From contig NZ_NPIH01000222.1 of the NCBI RefSeq assembly GCF_012275575.1, forward strand, positions 23,506-87,505: 64,000 nucleotides of DNA, written 5' to 3'. A program made the position numbers and the translations under genes. Below the pieces are notes generated by a model. That model was not told where the DNA came from, did no database searches, and saw nothing but the letters and a program-made list of their open reading frames with translations. Within the stretch, counting starts at the first letter, position 1; the number at the start of each line of letters is the position of its first letter. This stretch comes from Paraburkholderia sp. SG-MS1. GTDB taxonomy: Bacteria; Pseudomonadota; Gammaproteobacteria; Burkholderiales; Burkholderiaceae. Positions 18,673 to 27,919 of the stretch are shown here, in pieces.

Positions 18673-19431
18673 TCAGACGTGATGCCTTTGTCCACATACC
18701 GGGCAATCCGGTTGGCGCCCGATTCGCATCGTGTTCCATTCCATCCGCAGCGAATCGAGCATCATCAGACGGCCCTGCAGCGGCGTGCCGATCGCCCCGA
18801 TCACCTTGAGTGCTTCAGCGGCCTGCATCGAACCGATGATGCCCACCGTCGGCGCGAACACCCCCATGGTCGAACACGCGACTTCCTCGAACGGCTGGTC
18901 CTCGGGAAAGACGCATGCATAGCAGGGCGATGCTTCGTGGCGGAAGTCGAACGTGCTGATCTGGCCGTCGAAACGCAACGCCGCGCCAGACACCAGCGGC
19001 ACGCCATGCTTCACGCAGGCGCGGTTGATCGCGTGGCGCGTCGCGAAGTTGTCGGTGCAATCGAGCACCACACTCGCGTGCGGTACTTCGCGATCGAGCC
19101 AGGCGTCATCGACGCGCTCGGCCACCGCGTTCACCGTCACCTCGGGATTGATCTGCGCAAGCGCATCGCGTCCCGACTCCACCTTTTTGCGCCCGACCGA
19201 TGCGCTTACGTGCAGGATCTGCCGCTGCAGATTGGTCAAGTCGACCGTATCGGCATCGACCAGCGTCAAGCGGCCAACGCCGGCCGCCGCGAGATACATC
19301 GCAGCCGGCGAACCCAAGCCGCCCGCGCCGACGATGATCGCGTGCGCGTCGATAAAGCGCTGCTGCGCCTCGATGCCGATTTCGTCGACGAGAATATGGC
19401 GGGAGTAGCGAAGGAGTTGATCGTCATTCAT
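18673..19431 (-). CDS. moeB: HesA/MoeB/ThiF-family adenylyltransferase
   Basis: This 252-aa E1-like enzyme adenylates the C-terminal glycine of MoaD (or ThiS). Seen: GAGGLGSPAAMYLAAAGVG nucleotide loop, DLTNLQRQILH, CTDNFATRHAINRAC, and zinc-binding cysteine pairs CYACVFPE and CPVCG. The ATG at 19429-19431 (MNDDQLLRYSRHI) is the family start. No moaD or thiS is nearby, so MoeB versus ThiF is decided mainly by overall likeness and by synteny. Confidence 0.87.
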   Translation of the reverse strand: MNDDQLLRYSRHILVDEIGIEAQQRFIDAHAIIVGAGGLGSPAAMYLAAAGVGRLTLVDADTVDLTNLQRQILHVSASVGRKKVESGRDALAQINPEVTVNAVAERVDDAWLDREVPHASVVLDCTDNFATRHAINRACVKHGVPLVSGAALRFDGQISTFDFRHEASPCYACVFPEDQPFEEVACSTMGVFAPTVGIIGSMQAAEALKVIGAIGTPLQGRLMMLDSLRMEWNTMRIGRQPDCPVCGQRHHV

Positions 19432-19544
19432 GGCGGGGCGCGTGAGTATGTCGCGCAAAGGGAAGCAGACTTGCGGTCTGCCGTGCGCGTTTCGTTGTTG
19501 TTATTTTAATCGCGCGAAGGGTGCGGCTCGTTGCGGGTCTTGCT

Positions 19545-19581
19545 GCGTGTCTTCGCGGCATGATTCGCCGCGAAGACACGC
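19545..19581. terminator. 15-bp perfect inverted repeat after ctpA
   Basis: GCGTGTCTTCGCGGC and its exact complement flank a 7-nt loop, starting 13 bp after the ctpA stop on the minus strand. No T-run follows on either side, so it may be an mRNA-stabilising hairpin or a terminator of the non-canonical kind. Confidence 0.5.
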
Positions 19582-19594
19582 GAGGGTTTGTTGC

Positions 19595-21178
19595 TTATTT
19601 GCTTTGCGTAGCCGGAGCCGGAGCCGAAGCGGGCGCGACGCCCGATGCACCCGGAACCGGTTGCGTCGGCTTCACCGCGACCGGCGCGGACGCCGACGTG
19701 GCCGGCTTGCTCTGCGCGAGACGGCGCTCGGTCAGCGACTTCGATTCCTGCACCGTCTTGCCCTGGAGCTTGGCCAGCGCCTGTTGCAGCATGAAGTCGT
19801 CAGCCGAACCGAATTCCACCGGCTTGCGCTCGCGATCCTTCTGGCGCTGTTCCGGCGTCTTCTTGTCGTTCGCTTCTTCGAGTTGGCGCAACTGGTCCAT
19901 GCGTTCCTGTTCGCGCTGTTCTGCTTCCTTCTTCTCGTTCGGGTCCTGCGTGTTCGCGAGGTGGTTCGAGTAGTCGACTTCGCGGGTCACGAGTGCGTCG
20001 TCCGGATCGCCTTCCGCGTATTGGTCGACCGCGATATCAGGACGGATGCCCTTGTTCTGGATCGAACGGCCGCTCGGCGTGTAGTAGTACGCGGTGGTCA
20101 GGCGCAGCGCAGTATCCGCGGTCATGGGGCGCACGGTCTGAACCGAGCCCTTGCCGAAGGTGGTCTTGCCGACGATCAGCGCACGATGCTGATCCTGCAG
20201 TGCACCTGCAACGATTTCCGAAGCCGACGCCGAGTAGGCGTTGGTCAGCACGATCATCGGCACGGTCTTGAAGATGGGCGGGATGTCCTTCAGCGGATCG
20301 CTGTCGAAGGATTGCAGGCGGTAGTTGTCGTACGTATCGCGATAGACCTGCTTCGAATCCGGAATCTGGCCGTTGGTCGACACCACCACCGAATTCGGCG
20401 GCAGGAACGCGCCGGCTACGCCGACCGCGCTTTGCAGCAAACCGCCGCCGTTGTTGCGCAGGTCGAGCACGAGGCCTTTCAGATTCGGCTCCTGACGCGC
20501 GATGTCTTGCAGCTTCGCCGCGAGATCAGGCGTGGTGCGTTCCTGGAAACTGGTGACGCGGACATACGCGAATCCCGGCGCAACGACCTTGCCCTTGACC
20601 GACTGGACCTTGATGATCGCGCGCGTCACCGTGAGCGGGAACGTGCGGTCGTCGGACTTGCGGAAGATCGTGAGCGTGACCTTGGTACCCGGCTCGCCGC
20701 GCATCTGCTTGACCGCCTGGTCGAGCGTCATGCCGCGTACGGGTTTGTCGTTGATACGTGTGATCAGGTCGCCCGGACGGATGCCGGCGCGAAACGCGGG
20801 CGTGTCTTCAATCGGCGAAATCACCTTGATCAGGCCGTCTTCCGACGAAATCTCGATGCCCAGACCCGCGAAGCGGCCCTTGGTCTGCTCCTGCAGTTCC
20901 TCGTAATCGGTCTTGTCGAGGTACGACGAGTGCGGGTCGAGGCTCGACACCATGCCCTTGATCGCGGAAGTGAGGAGCTTTTTATCGTCGACCGGTTCGA
21001 CGTATTCGTGCTTGATTTGCCCGAACACTTCGGCAAAGAGCCTGAGCTGGTCTAACGGCAGGGGTGCGGCGGCGGCACTAGCGGGTTGCTGGGCCGAGGC
21101 GGAAAGTTGCAGGGTGGCAAATGCACCGGTAGCAAGGCCCGCGGCAATCAGGCCGATATTTTTCAGGTTCTTTCGCAT
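19595..21178 (-). CDS. ctpA: S41-family carboxy-terminal processing peptidase
   Basis: This 527-aa periplasmic protease has an N-terminal signal/anchor (MRKNLKNIGLIAAGLATGAFA), a PDZ domain around AGIRPGDLITRINDKPVRGM, and the S41 catalytic core: LVLDLRNNGGGLLQSAV, TNAYSASASEIVAGAL with the nucleophilic Ser, and GKTTFGKGSVQT with the general-base Lys. The C-terminal 100 residues are charged, then Ala/Pro-rich. The ATG at 21176-21178 is chosen as the signal-peptide start. A TATACT -10 lies on the minus strand at 21233-21238. Confidence 0.94.
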   Translation of the reverse strand: MRKNLKNIGLIAAGLATGAFATLQLSASAQQPASAAAAPLPLDQLRLFAEVFGQIKHEYVEPVDDKKLLTSAIKGMVSSLDPHSSYLDKTDYEELQEQTKGRFAGLGIEISSEDGLIKVISPIEDTPAFRAGIRPGDLITRINDKPVRGMTLDQAVKQMRGEPGTKVTLTIFRKSDDRTFPLTVTRAIIKVQSVKGKVVAPGFAYVRVTSFQERTTPDLAAKLQDIARQEPNLKGLVLDLRNNGGGLLQSAVGVAGAFLPPNSVVVSTNGQIPDSKQVYRDTYDNYRLQSFDSDPLKDIPPIFKTVPMIVLTNAYSASASEIVAGALQDQHRALIVGKTTFGKGSVQTVRPMTADTALRLTTAYYYTPSGRSIQNKGIRPDIAVDQYAEGDPDDALVTREVDYSNHLANTQDPNEKKEAEQREQERMDQLRQLEEANDKKTPEQRQKDRERKPVEFGSADDFMLQQALAKLQGKTVQESKSLTERRLAQSKPATSASAPVAVKPTQPVPGASGVAPASAPAPATQSK

Positions 21179-21482
21179 AGAGTCTGTTGCGGTCGGAAGC
21201 GCGTGGCAGCGTCGATAGGATTTGGACGGACAAGTATAACTGCACACCCGCCTACTCAGGGGGCAGGGCGGGCAATCGTGATTCGACAGGGCGAACCAGA
21301 GCTGGTTCGTGAGACAGCGCCCGCGCTAGCGAAGTAATGTGCCGTAACGCGCAGAAGGCGGTCGAAAGGGTGCGCTTGCATGAAGCTGCCACGCCGACCG
21401 GTACGTGTTGCCGGTCGGGCAGCCGGCGGACCGCGGCGCCCGTGCATGTTCAACGCGCGGGGCCCGCGGCCCGCTGGCGGAA
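21179..21482. other. intergenic between ctpA and gpmA
   Basis: Both flanking genes are on the minus strand, so this 304-bp stretch holds the ctpA promoter (TATACT at 21233-21238 on the minus strand, weak -35) and the end of the gpmA transcript. Nothing else was recognised. Confidence 0.4.
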
Positions 21483-22229
21483 TCAGCCCGCCTTGCCCTG
21501 CTTGGCGACCGCGGCTTGCGCCTTGGCGATCGCTTCCTGGTCGCCCAGATAGTAGTGCTTGATCGGCTTCAGGTTCTCGTCGAGTTCATAGACGAGCGGT
21601 ACGCCGTTCGGAATATTGAGGCCGACGATGTCACTGTCCGAGATGTCGTCGAGATACTTGACCAGCGCGCGGATCGAGTTGCCGTGCGCCGCAATCACGA
21701 TCTTGCGGCCCGACTTGATGGCCGGCGCGATCGACTCGTTCCACAGCGGCAGCACGCGAGCCACCGTGTCTTTCAGGCATTCGGTGAGCGGCAGCTGTTC
21801 GCGTGGCACCTTCGCGTAACGCGGGTCATTGTACGGCGCGCGTTCATCCGTCGGCTCCAGTGCCGGCGGCGGCGTGTCGTAGCTGCGACGCCAGACCAGC
21901 ACCTGCTCGTCGCCGAACTTCGCGGCGGTTTCCGCCTTGTTCAGGCCCGACAGCGCGCCGTAATGACGTTCGTTCAGGCGCCACGAATGAATGACCGGCA
22001 GGTACATCAGATCCATCTTGTCCTGCACGTGCCACAGCGTGCGGATCGCGCGCTTGAGCACCGATGTGTAGGCGATATCGAACGTGTAGCCGGATTCCTT
22101 CAGCAGCACGCCCGCCTGCTGCGCTTCACTGTTGCCCTGTTCGGTGAGGTCGACGTCAACCCAGCCGGTGAAGCGGTTTTCCTTGTTCCACGTCGATTCG
22201 CCGTGGCGGATGAGAACGAGTTTGTACAT
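21483..22229 (-). CDS. gpmA: 2,3-bisphosphoglycerate-dependent phosphoglycerate mutase
   Basis: This 248-aa glycolytic enzyme interconverts 3- and 2-phosphoglycerate. It shows the catalytic [18 protein letters not shown] (phospho-His), [18 protein letters not shown], and the second histidine in [16 protein letters not shown]. Length matches E. coli GpmA. It diverges from the rhodanese-grxC-secB-gpsA run over about 140 bp. Confidence 0.96.
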   Translation of the reverse strand: MYKLVLIRHGESTWNKENRFTGWVDVDLTEQGNSEAQQAGVLLKESGYTFDIAYTSVLKRAIRTLWHVQDKMDLMYLPVIHSWRLNERHYGALSGLNKAETAAKFGDEQVLVWRRSYDTPPPALEPTDERAPYNDPRYAKVPREQLPLTECLKDTVARVLPLWNESIAPAIKSGRKIVIAAHGNSIRALVKYLDDISDSDIVGLNIPNGVPLVYELDENLKPIKHYYLGDQEAIAKAQAAVAKQGKAG

Positions 22230-22314
22230 GAGATTGCCGGTCGGTAGTAAGGAAGCGGTAAAGCGCAGCGAGGTTCCTCTGAAGGAGCGCCGCCATCGCG
22301 TCAGACGGTTATTT

Positions 22315-22320
22315 TATAAT
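22315..22320 (+). promoter_or_regulatory. -10 element upstream of the rhodanese gene
   Basis: A consensus TATAAT at 22315-22320, with no good -35. It overlaps an in-frame ATG at 22319, which argues that translation of the rhodanese gene starts downstream at the GTG at 22367. Confidence 0.5.
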
Positions 22321-22366
22321 GGCTCGATTGCCCTTTTCGATTTCTCTCTTTTTCGGCGGATTTTCC

Positions 22367-22792
22367 GTGAAGTTTTTCACTGATTACACAAACCTTGTAC
22401 TGATCGCGATCGTCCTCATCTCCGGTGGGTTGCTGCTGTGGCCGACGATCAGCCGGCGCGGCCGCGGTGGCCTGTCGGCCGCTGAAGCCACCCAACTGAT
22501 CAACCGGCGCAATGCGGCGGTCATCGATCTTCGTTCGTCAGCCGACTTCTCCTTGGGCCATTTGCCCTCGGCACGGCACCTTGAATTTGCGGAGTTGCAA
22601 GCGAAGGTCGCGCAACTCGTGAAGAATAAGAGCAACCCGGTGCTGCTGGTGTGTCAGAACGGCCAGCAGTCGAACAAGGCAGCGCGTATCGTGCAGGATG
22701 CGGGATACGCGGAAGTCCACGTTCTCGAAGGCGGTGTCGACGCCTGGCAGAAAGCCGGTATGCCGGTTGTGAAACAAGGAGCAGCCAAGTGA
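22367..22792 (+). CDS. membrane-anchored rhodanese-like protein (YibN-like)
   Basis: This 141-aa protein has one N-terminal membrane helix (LVLIAIVLISGGLLLW) and a cytoplasmic rhodanese domain: AAVIDLRSSADFSLGHLPSA, the active loop VCQNGQQSNKAA with the catalytic Cys, and VHVLEGGVDAWQKAGMPV. The order rhodanese-grxC-secB-gpsA equals that of E. coli yibN-grxC-secB-gpsA. GTG 22367 is preferred over ATG 22319 because the latter overlaps a TATAAT. The stop overlaps the grxC start by 4 nt. Confidence 0.88.
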   Translation: MKFFTDYTNLVLIAIVLISGGLLLWPTISRRGRGGLSAAEATQLINRRNAAVIDLRSSADFSLGHLPSARHLEFAELQAKVAQLVKNKSNPVLLVCQNGQQSNKAARIVQDAGYAEVHVLEGGVDAWQKAGMPVVKQGAAK

Positions 22793-23049
22793 ACAAAGTG
22801 ATCATGTACAGCACCCAGGTGTGCCCGTATTGCCAGATGGCCGAACGTCTTTTAAAGTCGCGCGGCGTCGAGCACGTTGAGAAGGTACTGATCGACAAGG
22901 ACCCGGCCCGTCGTGAGGAGATGATGACCCGCACCGGTCGTCGCACGGTGCCGCAGGTGTTCATCGGCGAGACGCATGTCGGCGGGTACGATGACCTGTC
23001 CGCGCTCGACCGCGCGGGCGGTTTGATGCCGCTGCTCGAAGCCGCCTGA
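22789..23049 (+). CDS. grxC: glutaredoxin 3
   Basis: This 86-aa dithiol glutaredoxin has the active site QVCPYCQM (CPYC) near residue 12, the TVPQVFIG cis-Pro loop and GGYDDLSALDRAG glutathione-binding turn. It begins at a GTG overlapping the rhodanese stop (GTGA), so the two are translationally coupled. Confidence 0.95.
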   Translation: MNKVIMYSTQVCPYCQMAERLLKSRGVEHVEKVLIDKDPARREEMMTRTGRRTVPQVFIGETHVGGYDDLSALDRAGGLMPLLEAA

Positions 23050-23211
23050 ATTCGCGCGTCCTCCGCACATCTGCGGATGGCGTGAGCGGGCGGGTGAAAT
23101 ACACGCTGGCGCGTGCCTGCCCCGCGAGGGCGGCCGGCGCGCCGCAACGATCCGGCGACCCATGGAACCATGGGCCGCCACTATGCATACCTATCAGGGA
23201 ATCACTCAATC

Positions 23212-23682
23212 ATGTCCGACGAGAATAACCAGCCGTTCTTCAACATCCAGCGTATCTATTTGAAGGACATGTCGCTCGAGCAGCCGAATTCGCCGGGCAT
23301 CTTCCTCGAGCAGGAAATGCCGTCGGTCGAGGTCGAAGTCGACGTGAAGGCCGAGCGTCTCGCCGACACCGTGTTCGAGATCCTCGTGACGGGCACTGTC
23401 ACGGCCAAGGTGTCGGACAAGGTTGCATTTCTGATCGAAGCCAAGCAAGCCGGTATTTTCGACATCCGCAACATCCCCGCAGAGCAGATCGATCCGCTCG
23501 TCGGCATCGCCTGCCCGACGATCCTGTTCCCGTACCTGCGCTCGAACATCGCCGACGCGATCACTCGCGCCGGTTTCCCGCCGATCCACCTCGCCGAAAT
23601 CAACTTCCAGGCACTGTACGAGCAACGTCTCGCGCAGATGGGCAGCCAGGAAGGCGCGGCGCAGAACGGCGTGACGCACTAA
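23212..23682 (+). CDS. secB: protein-export chaperone SecB
   Basis: This 156-aa tetrameric chaperone binds unfolded preproteins and delivers them to SecA. Recognised by [20 protein letters not shown], the acidic beta-sheet [12 protein letters not shown], and [24 protein letters not shown]. It lies in the grxC-secB-gpsA run; gpsA follows after 22 bp. Confidence 0.97.
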   Translation: MSDENNQPFFNIQRIYLKDMSLEQPNSPGIFLEQEMPSVEVEVDVKAERLADTVFEILVTGTVTAKVSDKVAFLIEAKQAGIFDIRNIPAEQIDPLVGIACPTILFPYLRSNIADAITRAGFPPIHLAEINFQALYEQRLAQMGSQEGAAQNGVTH

Positions 23683-23704
23683 GGTGCCGCAAGCAGTGCC
23701 GGCT

Positions 23705-24703
23705 ATGAAGGTTGCTGTCCTCGGCGCCGGCGCATGGGGCACAGCCCTCGCCGGCCATCTGGCCTTACGGCACGACACGGTGTTGTGGGCGCGCGAGCCC
23801 GCGCTCATTGCCGATCTCTGCGCGACGCACGAAAACGCCCGCTACCTGGCGGGCGTTGCTTTGCCGCCCGCGCTTCGCTACGAAGCGGACCTGAACGCGG
23901 CACTCGACCACGCCCTCGCCGATGACGCGCTATGCGTCGTCGCCACCCCCGTGGCCGGCCTGCGTGGGCTGCTTCGAACGATGCGCGACGCCGGCAAGGT
24001 GCCTGCGCACCTGGTGTGGTTGTGCAAGGGCTTCGAAGCCGATTCGCAGTTGCTGCCGCATCAAGTGGTCGCGGCCGAGCTGCCGGCGCACGGCAGCAAC
24101 GGCGTGCTGTCCGGTCCGAGCTTCGCGCGCGAAGTCGGGCAGGGCTTACCGGTCGCATTGACGATCGCCAGCGCGTCGGCGGCATGCCGCGAGAACACGG
24201 TTGCCGCGTTTCATCACGACGCCATGCGCATCTATACCGGCGACGACGTCGTCGGCGTGGAAGTGGGCGGAGCGGTGAAGAACGTGTTGGCCATTGCAAC
24301 GGGAATTGCCGACGGTCTCGGGCTCGGTCTCAATGCACGCGCGGCGCTGATCACGCGCGGCCTGGCCGAAATGTCGCGCCTCGGCGTGACGCTCGGTGGA
24401 CGGGTGGAGACGTTCACCGGCCTGACCGGTCTCGGCGATCTGATCCTGACCGCGACCGGCGACCTGTCGCGCAATCGCACGGTTGGCGTGCAACTCGCCG
24501 CAGGCCGCACGCTCGACGACATTCTCGGTGCCCTGGGTCACGTGGCCGAGGGTGTCCGCTGCGCGCAAGCGGTTCTCGCAAGTGCCCGCGCGCACGCGAT
24601 CGAGATGCCGATCACGCAAGCGGTGTGCGCCGTGCTATTCGACGGCGTGGCGCCTCGCGACGCCGTCAGCGCCCTGCTGCGGCGCGATTCGAAGGCTGAA
24701 TAG
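23705..24703 (+). CDS. gpsA: glycerol-3-phosphate dehydrogenase [NAD(P)+]
   Basis: This 332-aa enzyme reduces dihydroxyacetone phosphate to sn-glycerol 3-phosphate for phospholipid synthesis. It has the Rossmann loop [24 protein letters not shown], the catalytic Lys region [22 protein letters not shown] and [19 protein letters not shown]. The ATG at 23705 gives the usual N-terminus; a longer frame begins with a GTG and seven extra residues. Confidence 0.96.
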   Translation: MKVAVLGAGAWGTALAGHLALRHDTVLWAREPALIADLCATHENARYLAGVALPPALRYEADLNAALDHALADDALCVVATPVAGLRGLLRTMRDAGKVPAHLVWLCKGFEADSQLLPHQVVAAELPAHGSNGVLSGPSFAREVGQGLPVALTIASASAACRENTVAAFHHDAMRIYTGDDVVGVEVGGAVKNVLAIATGIADGLGLGLNARAALITRGLAEMSRLGVTLGGRVETFTGLTGLGDLILTATGDLSRNRTVGVQLAAGRTLDDILGALGHVAEGVRCAQAVLASARAHAIEMPITQAVCAVLFDGVAPRDAVSALLRRDSKAE

Positions 24704-24813
24704 TTGCTGTTCTGAATCGATCCGTTTCAGCCGTTTAGCGCGTCACTGCGTTGAACGGCTGCCCTTTATCGCTGTCCACGTTTTTATCGACGCTTCGGAT
24801 CAGCGAGGTTCCC

Positions 24814-25362
24814 ATGCTCACGGTCAATGCCTGCACGCTGGAAGCGCGTGTGGTCGACATCACCACGCTTGCCGTGGACGCGATCGTCAACGCTGCCAAT
24901 ACGTCGCTGCTGGGCGGCGGCGGTGTGGACGGCGCGATTCATCGCGCAGCCGGCCGCGACTTGTTGCGCGAATGTGAAATGCTCGGTGGTTGCGCGACCG
25001 GCGACGCCAAGCTCACCCACGGTTACCGCTTGCCGGCCAAACATGTGATCCACGCGGTCGGGCCGGTATGGCGGGGTGGGGCGCACGGCGAAGCCGATCT
25101 GCTCGCCTCCTGCTATCAGCGCTCGCTCGAGGTGGCGCGCGAGGCGCAGTGCAGGAGCATTGCGTTTCCCGCGATCAGTTGTGGCATCTACCGATTCCCC
25201 GCCGACGACGCGGTGCGGATCGCGCTCGCAACGGTGCTCGACACCTTGCCGCGCGCGCCGAACATCGAACAGGTGGTGTTCGCCTGTTTCGACGACGCGA
25301 TGTTCGCGCGCTACGAGGCCGAATTGAAGCGCCGTCAGGCGCCGCCCTCGAAGCCGGCCTGA
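24814..25362 (+). CDS. macro-domain protein, probable O-acetyl-ADP-ribose deacetylase
   Basis: This 182-aa single macro domain shows [26 protein letters not shown] (ADP-ribose-binding loop 1 with the Asn-Asp pair), [19 protein letters not shown] and [20 protein letters not shown] (loop 2). YmdB-type proteins hydrolyse O-acetyl-ADP-ribose or mono-ADP-ribosyl groups. The ATG at 24814 follows GAGG. Its last 28 bp overlap the 3' end of trmL on the other strand. Confidence 0.92.
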   Translation: MLTVNACTLEARVVDITTLAVDAIVNAANTSLLGGGGVDGAIHRAAGRDLLRECEMLGGCATGDAKLTHGYRLPAKHVIHAVGPVWRGGAHGEADLLASCYQRSLEVAREAQCRSIAFPAISCGIYRFPADDAVRIALATVLDTLPRAPNIEQVVFACFDDAMFARYEAELKRRQAPPSKPA

Positions 25363-25805
25363 CGCCAGGCCTCGAACACCACCACCGCGACGGTATTCGA
25401 CAGGTTCAGGCTGCGGTTGCCCGGGCGCATCGGCAGGCGCACGCGCTGCTCGTTCGCGAACTCGTCGAGCACCGCTTCGGGCAGGCCGCGCGTTTCGGCG
25501 CCGAACACGAACCAGTCGCCCGCCTGAAACGCATGCTCGTGAAAGCGGCCAGAGCCGCGCGTGGTGAACGCGAACATGCGCGCCGGATCCGGCGTTTCTT
25601 TGGCGACGAACGCGGCCCAATCGGCATGCACGTTCATTTGCGCATACTCGTGATAGTCGAGGCCGGCACGGCGCAGCTTGGCGTCGTCGAGCGGAAAGCC
25701 GAGCGGCTCGATCAGATGCAGCCGCGCGCCGGTGTTGGCGCACAGGCGAATCACGTTGCCGGTGTTCGGCGGAATTTCCGGTTCTACGAGAACGACATTG
25801 AACAT
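25335..25805 (-). CDS. trmL: tRNA (cytidine(34)-2'-O)-methyltransferase
   Basis: This 156-aa SPOUT-class methyltransferase modifies the wobble position of tRNA-Leu isoacceptors. Motifs: [29 protein letters not shown] and the knot [17 protein letters not shown]. Full length compared with E. coli TrmL. Its 3' end overlaps the macro-domain gene; comF lies 18 bp upstream on the same strand, so the two are probably co-transcribed. Confidence 0.95.
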   Translation of the reverse strand: MFNVVLVEPEIPPNTGNVIRLCANTGARLHLIEPLGFPLDDAKLRRAGLDYHEYAQMNVHADWAAFVAKETPDPARMFAFTTRGSGRFHEHAFQAGDWFVFGAETRGLPEAVLDEFANEQRVRLPMRPGNRSLNLSNTVAVVVFEAWRQAGFEGGA

Positions 25806-25823
25806 AGTGAGGCCAGGTAAAGA

Positions 25824-26525
25824 CTAGTTTTTCGGTGTGCGCAGCGCGACGAAGTTCGTGACGCGCCGTGCACCGGCAGCTTTTAGCGTACGGGCGAGCG
25901 CTTCGAGCGTCGCGCCGGTCGTCATCACATCGTCGACCACGCCGACGTGCAGTCCGCGCACGGCCCGTGCGACCTGAAATGCGCGGCCGACGTTCAGCCG
26001 GCGCGCGTCTAGGTCGAGCCGCGATTGCGGTGCGGTGTGGATCACGCGACGCAGCAAGGTGGCGTCGCTGCGCACGTCGAGCGTGCGGGCCAACGGCCTG
26101 GCGATCTGCCATGCCTGGTTGTAGCCGCGCTCGGTGAGACGCTGGTACGCCAGCGGCACCGGCGCGATCACGTCGGGGTGCTCGGACTCATCTTGCCAGG
26201 CGTCCTGCGCAAGGCGCGCGAGACGCTGCGCGAATTCCTGCGCCAGCATCAGCCGGGCGCGAAATTTCAGGCCGACCGCGAGCGTGTCGAGCGGTGCGCG
26301 ATAGTCGGCGAGTGCGAAGGTCGCATCGAACGGCGGCGCTTCGGCGACGCAATCCGCACAGCGATATCGCGCACGAGCGGCCCATCGCGTTGCCGGCAAG
26401 GGCACCGCGCATGCCGTGCATCGCAACCGGCTCTCGTTCCAGTAGGCTTCGTCGCAACCGGTGCACAACGTCTTATGCGACAAATTGCCGCAGAGTGCGC
26501 AGAGGTTCGGCAACGCCGCGTGCAT
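25824..26525 (-). CDS. comF: ComF-family amidophosphoribosyltransferase-like protein
   Basis: This 233-aa protein has an N-terminal zinc-finger-like part (CALCGNLSHKTLCTGC, CTACAVPLP, CADCVAE) and a C-terminal phosphoribosyltransferase domain with the PRPP motif VGVVDDVMTTGATLEALA. ComF proteins are linked to DNA uptake in naturally competent bacteria. The frame stays open 55 codons further upstream, but that part overlaps the bioC promoter region and lacks family likeness, so the ATG at 26523-26525 is chosen. With comM it gives two competence-type genes in the window. Confidence 0.88.
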   Translation of the reverse strand: MHAALPNLCALCGNLSHKTLCTGCDEAYWNESRLRCTACAVPLPATRWAARARYRCADCVAEAPPFDATFALADYRAPLDTLAVGLKFRARLMLAQEFAQRLARLAQDAWQDESEHPDVIAPVPLAYQRLTERGYNQAWQIARPLARTLDVRSDATLLRRVIHTAPQSRLDLDARRLNVGRAFQVARAVRGLHVGVVDDVMTTGATLEALARTLKAAGARRVTNFVALRTPKN

Positions 26526-26692
26526 CACGCGCGGCCATGCCAAATGCAAGCCGCATGTGAAACGCGCAAATCTGCCGCGCGCAGACGAAGAAAATGGTCG
26601 GATTGGCACAAGTGGACGCCCGCGAAGGCCTTTCACACTGAATGGAAGGAAGCGAACGAGTATACTTCGTGCTCTACGCCAGCACGACACTC

Positions 26693-27658
26693 ATGCCCCC
26701 AACTTCCGCTCAATCAGGCCGTCCGGCCTATGATTCACGGCGCCTCCGGCGTATTTTCGACCGCCGCGCCGCACGGTTCGACGAGGTTGCGTTCCTGCCG
26801 CGCGAGATCGCGCAACGCATGCGCGAGCGTCTCGACTACATCAAGGTCGCGCCGTCGAGCGTGCTCGACGCGGGCTGCGGTTCGGGCGAAGACATCCCCG
26901 CGCTGCGCGAGCGCTTTCCCGAAGCGCCGGTGTTCGGCTCCGATCTGTCGCACGGCATGCTGACGCGTGCACTCCATCACGATGGCGGCGACACGAGCTG
27001 GCGGCGCTTTCTGCCGGCCTCGCTCGGCAAGGCGCTCGGCGCCCGCGGTCCGCGCTTCGCGCAAGCCGACTTCTCCGCGCTGCCGTTCGCGGCCGGCGCC
27101 TTCGAATTCATCTGGTCCAATCTCGCGCTGCACTGGCACTCGCGGCCCGATCTCGTGTTCCCGGAATGGCAGCGCGTGTTGAAGGTCAATGGCCTGCTGA
27201 TGTTCAGCACGCTCGGCCCCGACACGCTCAAGGAATTGCGCGGCGCCTACGCCGAAGTCGAAGCCGCGCACGGCGTCGCCTCGCGCAAGCACGTGATCGA
27301 CTTTGTCGATATGCACGACCTCGGCGACATGCTGGTCGAAAGCGGCTTCGAAATTCCGGTGATGGACCAGGAAGTGCTCACCATCACCTATAAGTCGCCC
27401 GGATCGTTGCTTGCTGACGTGCGCCGTTGGGGCGCGTATCCGTTCGAACGCGAAGCGTCCGCGAGTGCGGCCGCGCGCAGGCTGCACAACGCGTTGCTGG
27501 CGGCGCTCGAAGCCCGTCGCCGGGCCGACGGCACGATCGCGCTGACCTTTGAGGTGATCTATGGGCACGCATGGAAAGCGGTGCCGCGCACGACAGCCGA
27601 AGGGCATGGGATCGTCCGCATCGAGGACATCGGACGGGGCTCATCGAGGAATCGTTGA
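26693..27658 (+). CDS. bioC: SAM-dependent methyltransferase, BioC-like
   Basis: This 321-aa class I methyltransferase shows SSVLDAGCGSGEDIPALRERF (SAM loop), GSDLSHGMLTRAL, ADFSALPFAAGAFEFIWSNLALHW and LMFSTLGPDTLKELRGAY. The latter phrases are typical of BioC, malonyl-ACP O-methyltransferase of biotin synthesis. No other bio gene is adjacent, so the name is by likeness only. ATG 26693 is preferred to an upstream in-frame start overlapping the comF side. Confidence 0.78.
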   Translation: MPPTSAQSGRPAYDSRRLRRIFDRRAARFDEVAFLPREIAQRMRERLDYIKVAPSSVLDAGCGSGEDIPALRERFPEAPVFGSDLSHGMLTRALHHDGGDTSWRRFLPASLGKALGARGPRFAQADFSALPFAAGAFEFIWSNLALHWHSRPDLVFPEWQRVLKVNGLLMFSTLGPDTLKELRGAYAEVEAAHGVASRKHVIDFVDMHDLGDMLVESGFEIPVMDQEVLTITYKSPGSLLADVRRWGAYPFEREASASAAARRLHNALLAALEARRRADGTIALTFEVIYGHAWKAVPRTTAEGHGIVRIEDIGRGSSRNR

Positions 27659-27704
27659 AGCGGTAAAGACGAGGTCTGTTATGTCTGAAATTTGCACATC
27701 GAAA

Positions 27705-27723
27705 GACCCGCAAAAGGCGGGTC
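27705..27723. terminator. hairpin after the BioC-like gene
   Basis: GACCCGC and GCGGGTC form a 7-bp stem around a 5-nt A-rich loop, 46 bp after the methyltransferase stop. No strong T-run follows on the plus strand (aaaacgg), so termination strength is doubtful. Confidence 0.45.
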
Positions 27724-27775
27724 AAAACGGCGCTAAGGCTTGTCGCGCCTGGCTTGCGGGCCAATCGGGGCTTGC

Positions 27776-27804
27776 TTGTGGATGCTATGGATCGCGCCTA
27801 TAAT
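27776..27804 (+). promoter_or_regulatory. sigma-70 promoter for the cox operon
   Basis: TTGTGG (27776-27781) and a perfect TATAAT (27799-27804) are separated by 17 bp. It lies about 115 bp before the DUF2244 gene that leads the aa3 oxidase operon. Confidence 0.65.
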
Positions 27805-27919
27805 GCGTCAGTTTGTCGTCCGGAGTTCCCACATTTGGGGCGGCAGGCCCGAGGCGTAGGGTTCAACATGCGGTGTCGCGGTAGAGGGTTCGCGCGGCCG
27901 GAATCGACGGCCGCAGGGA

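Noticed and set aside
23159..23174. palindrome CCCATGG-AA-CCATGGG before secB
   Set aside because: No spacing to a promoter or known operator; probably incidental.
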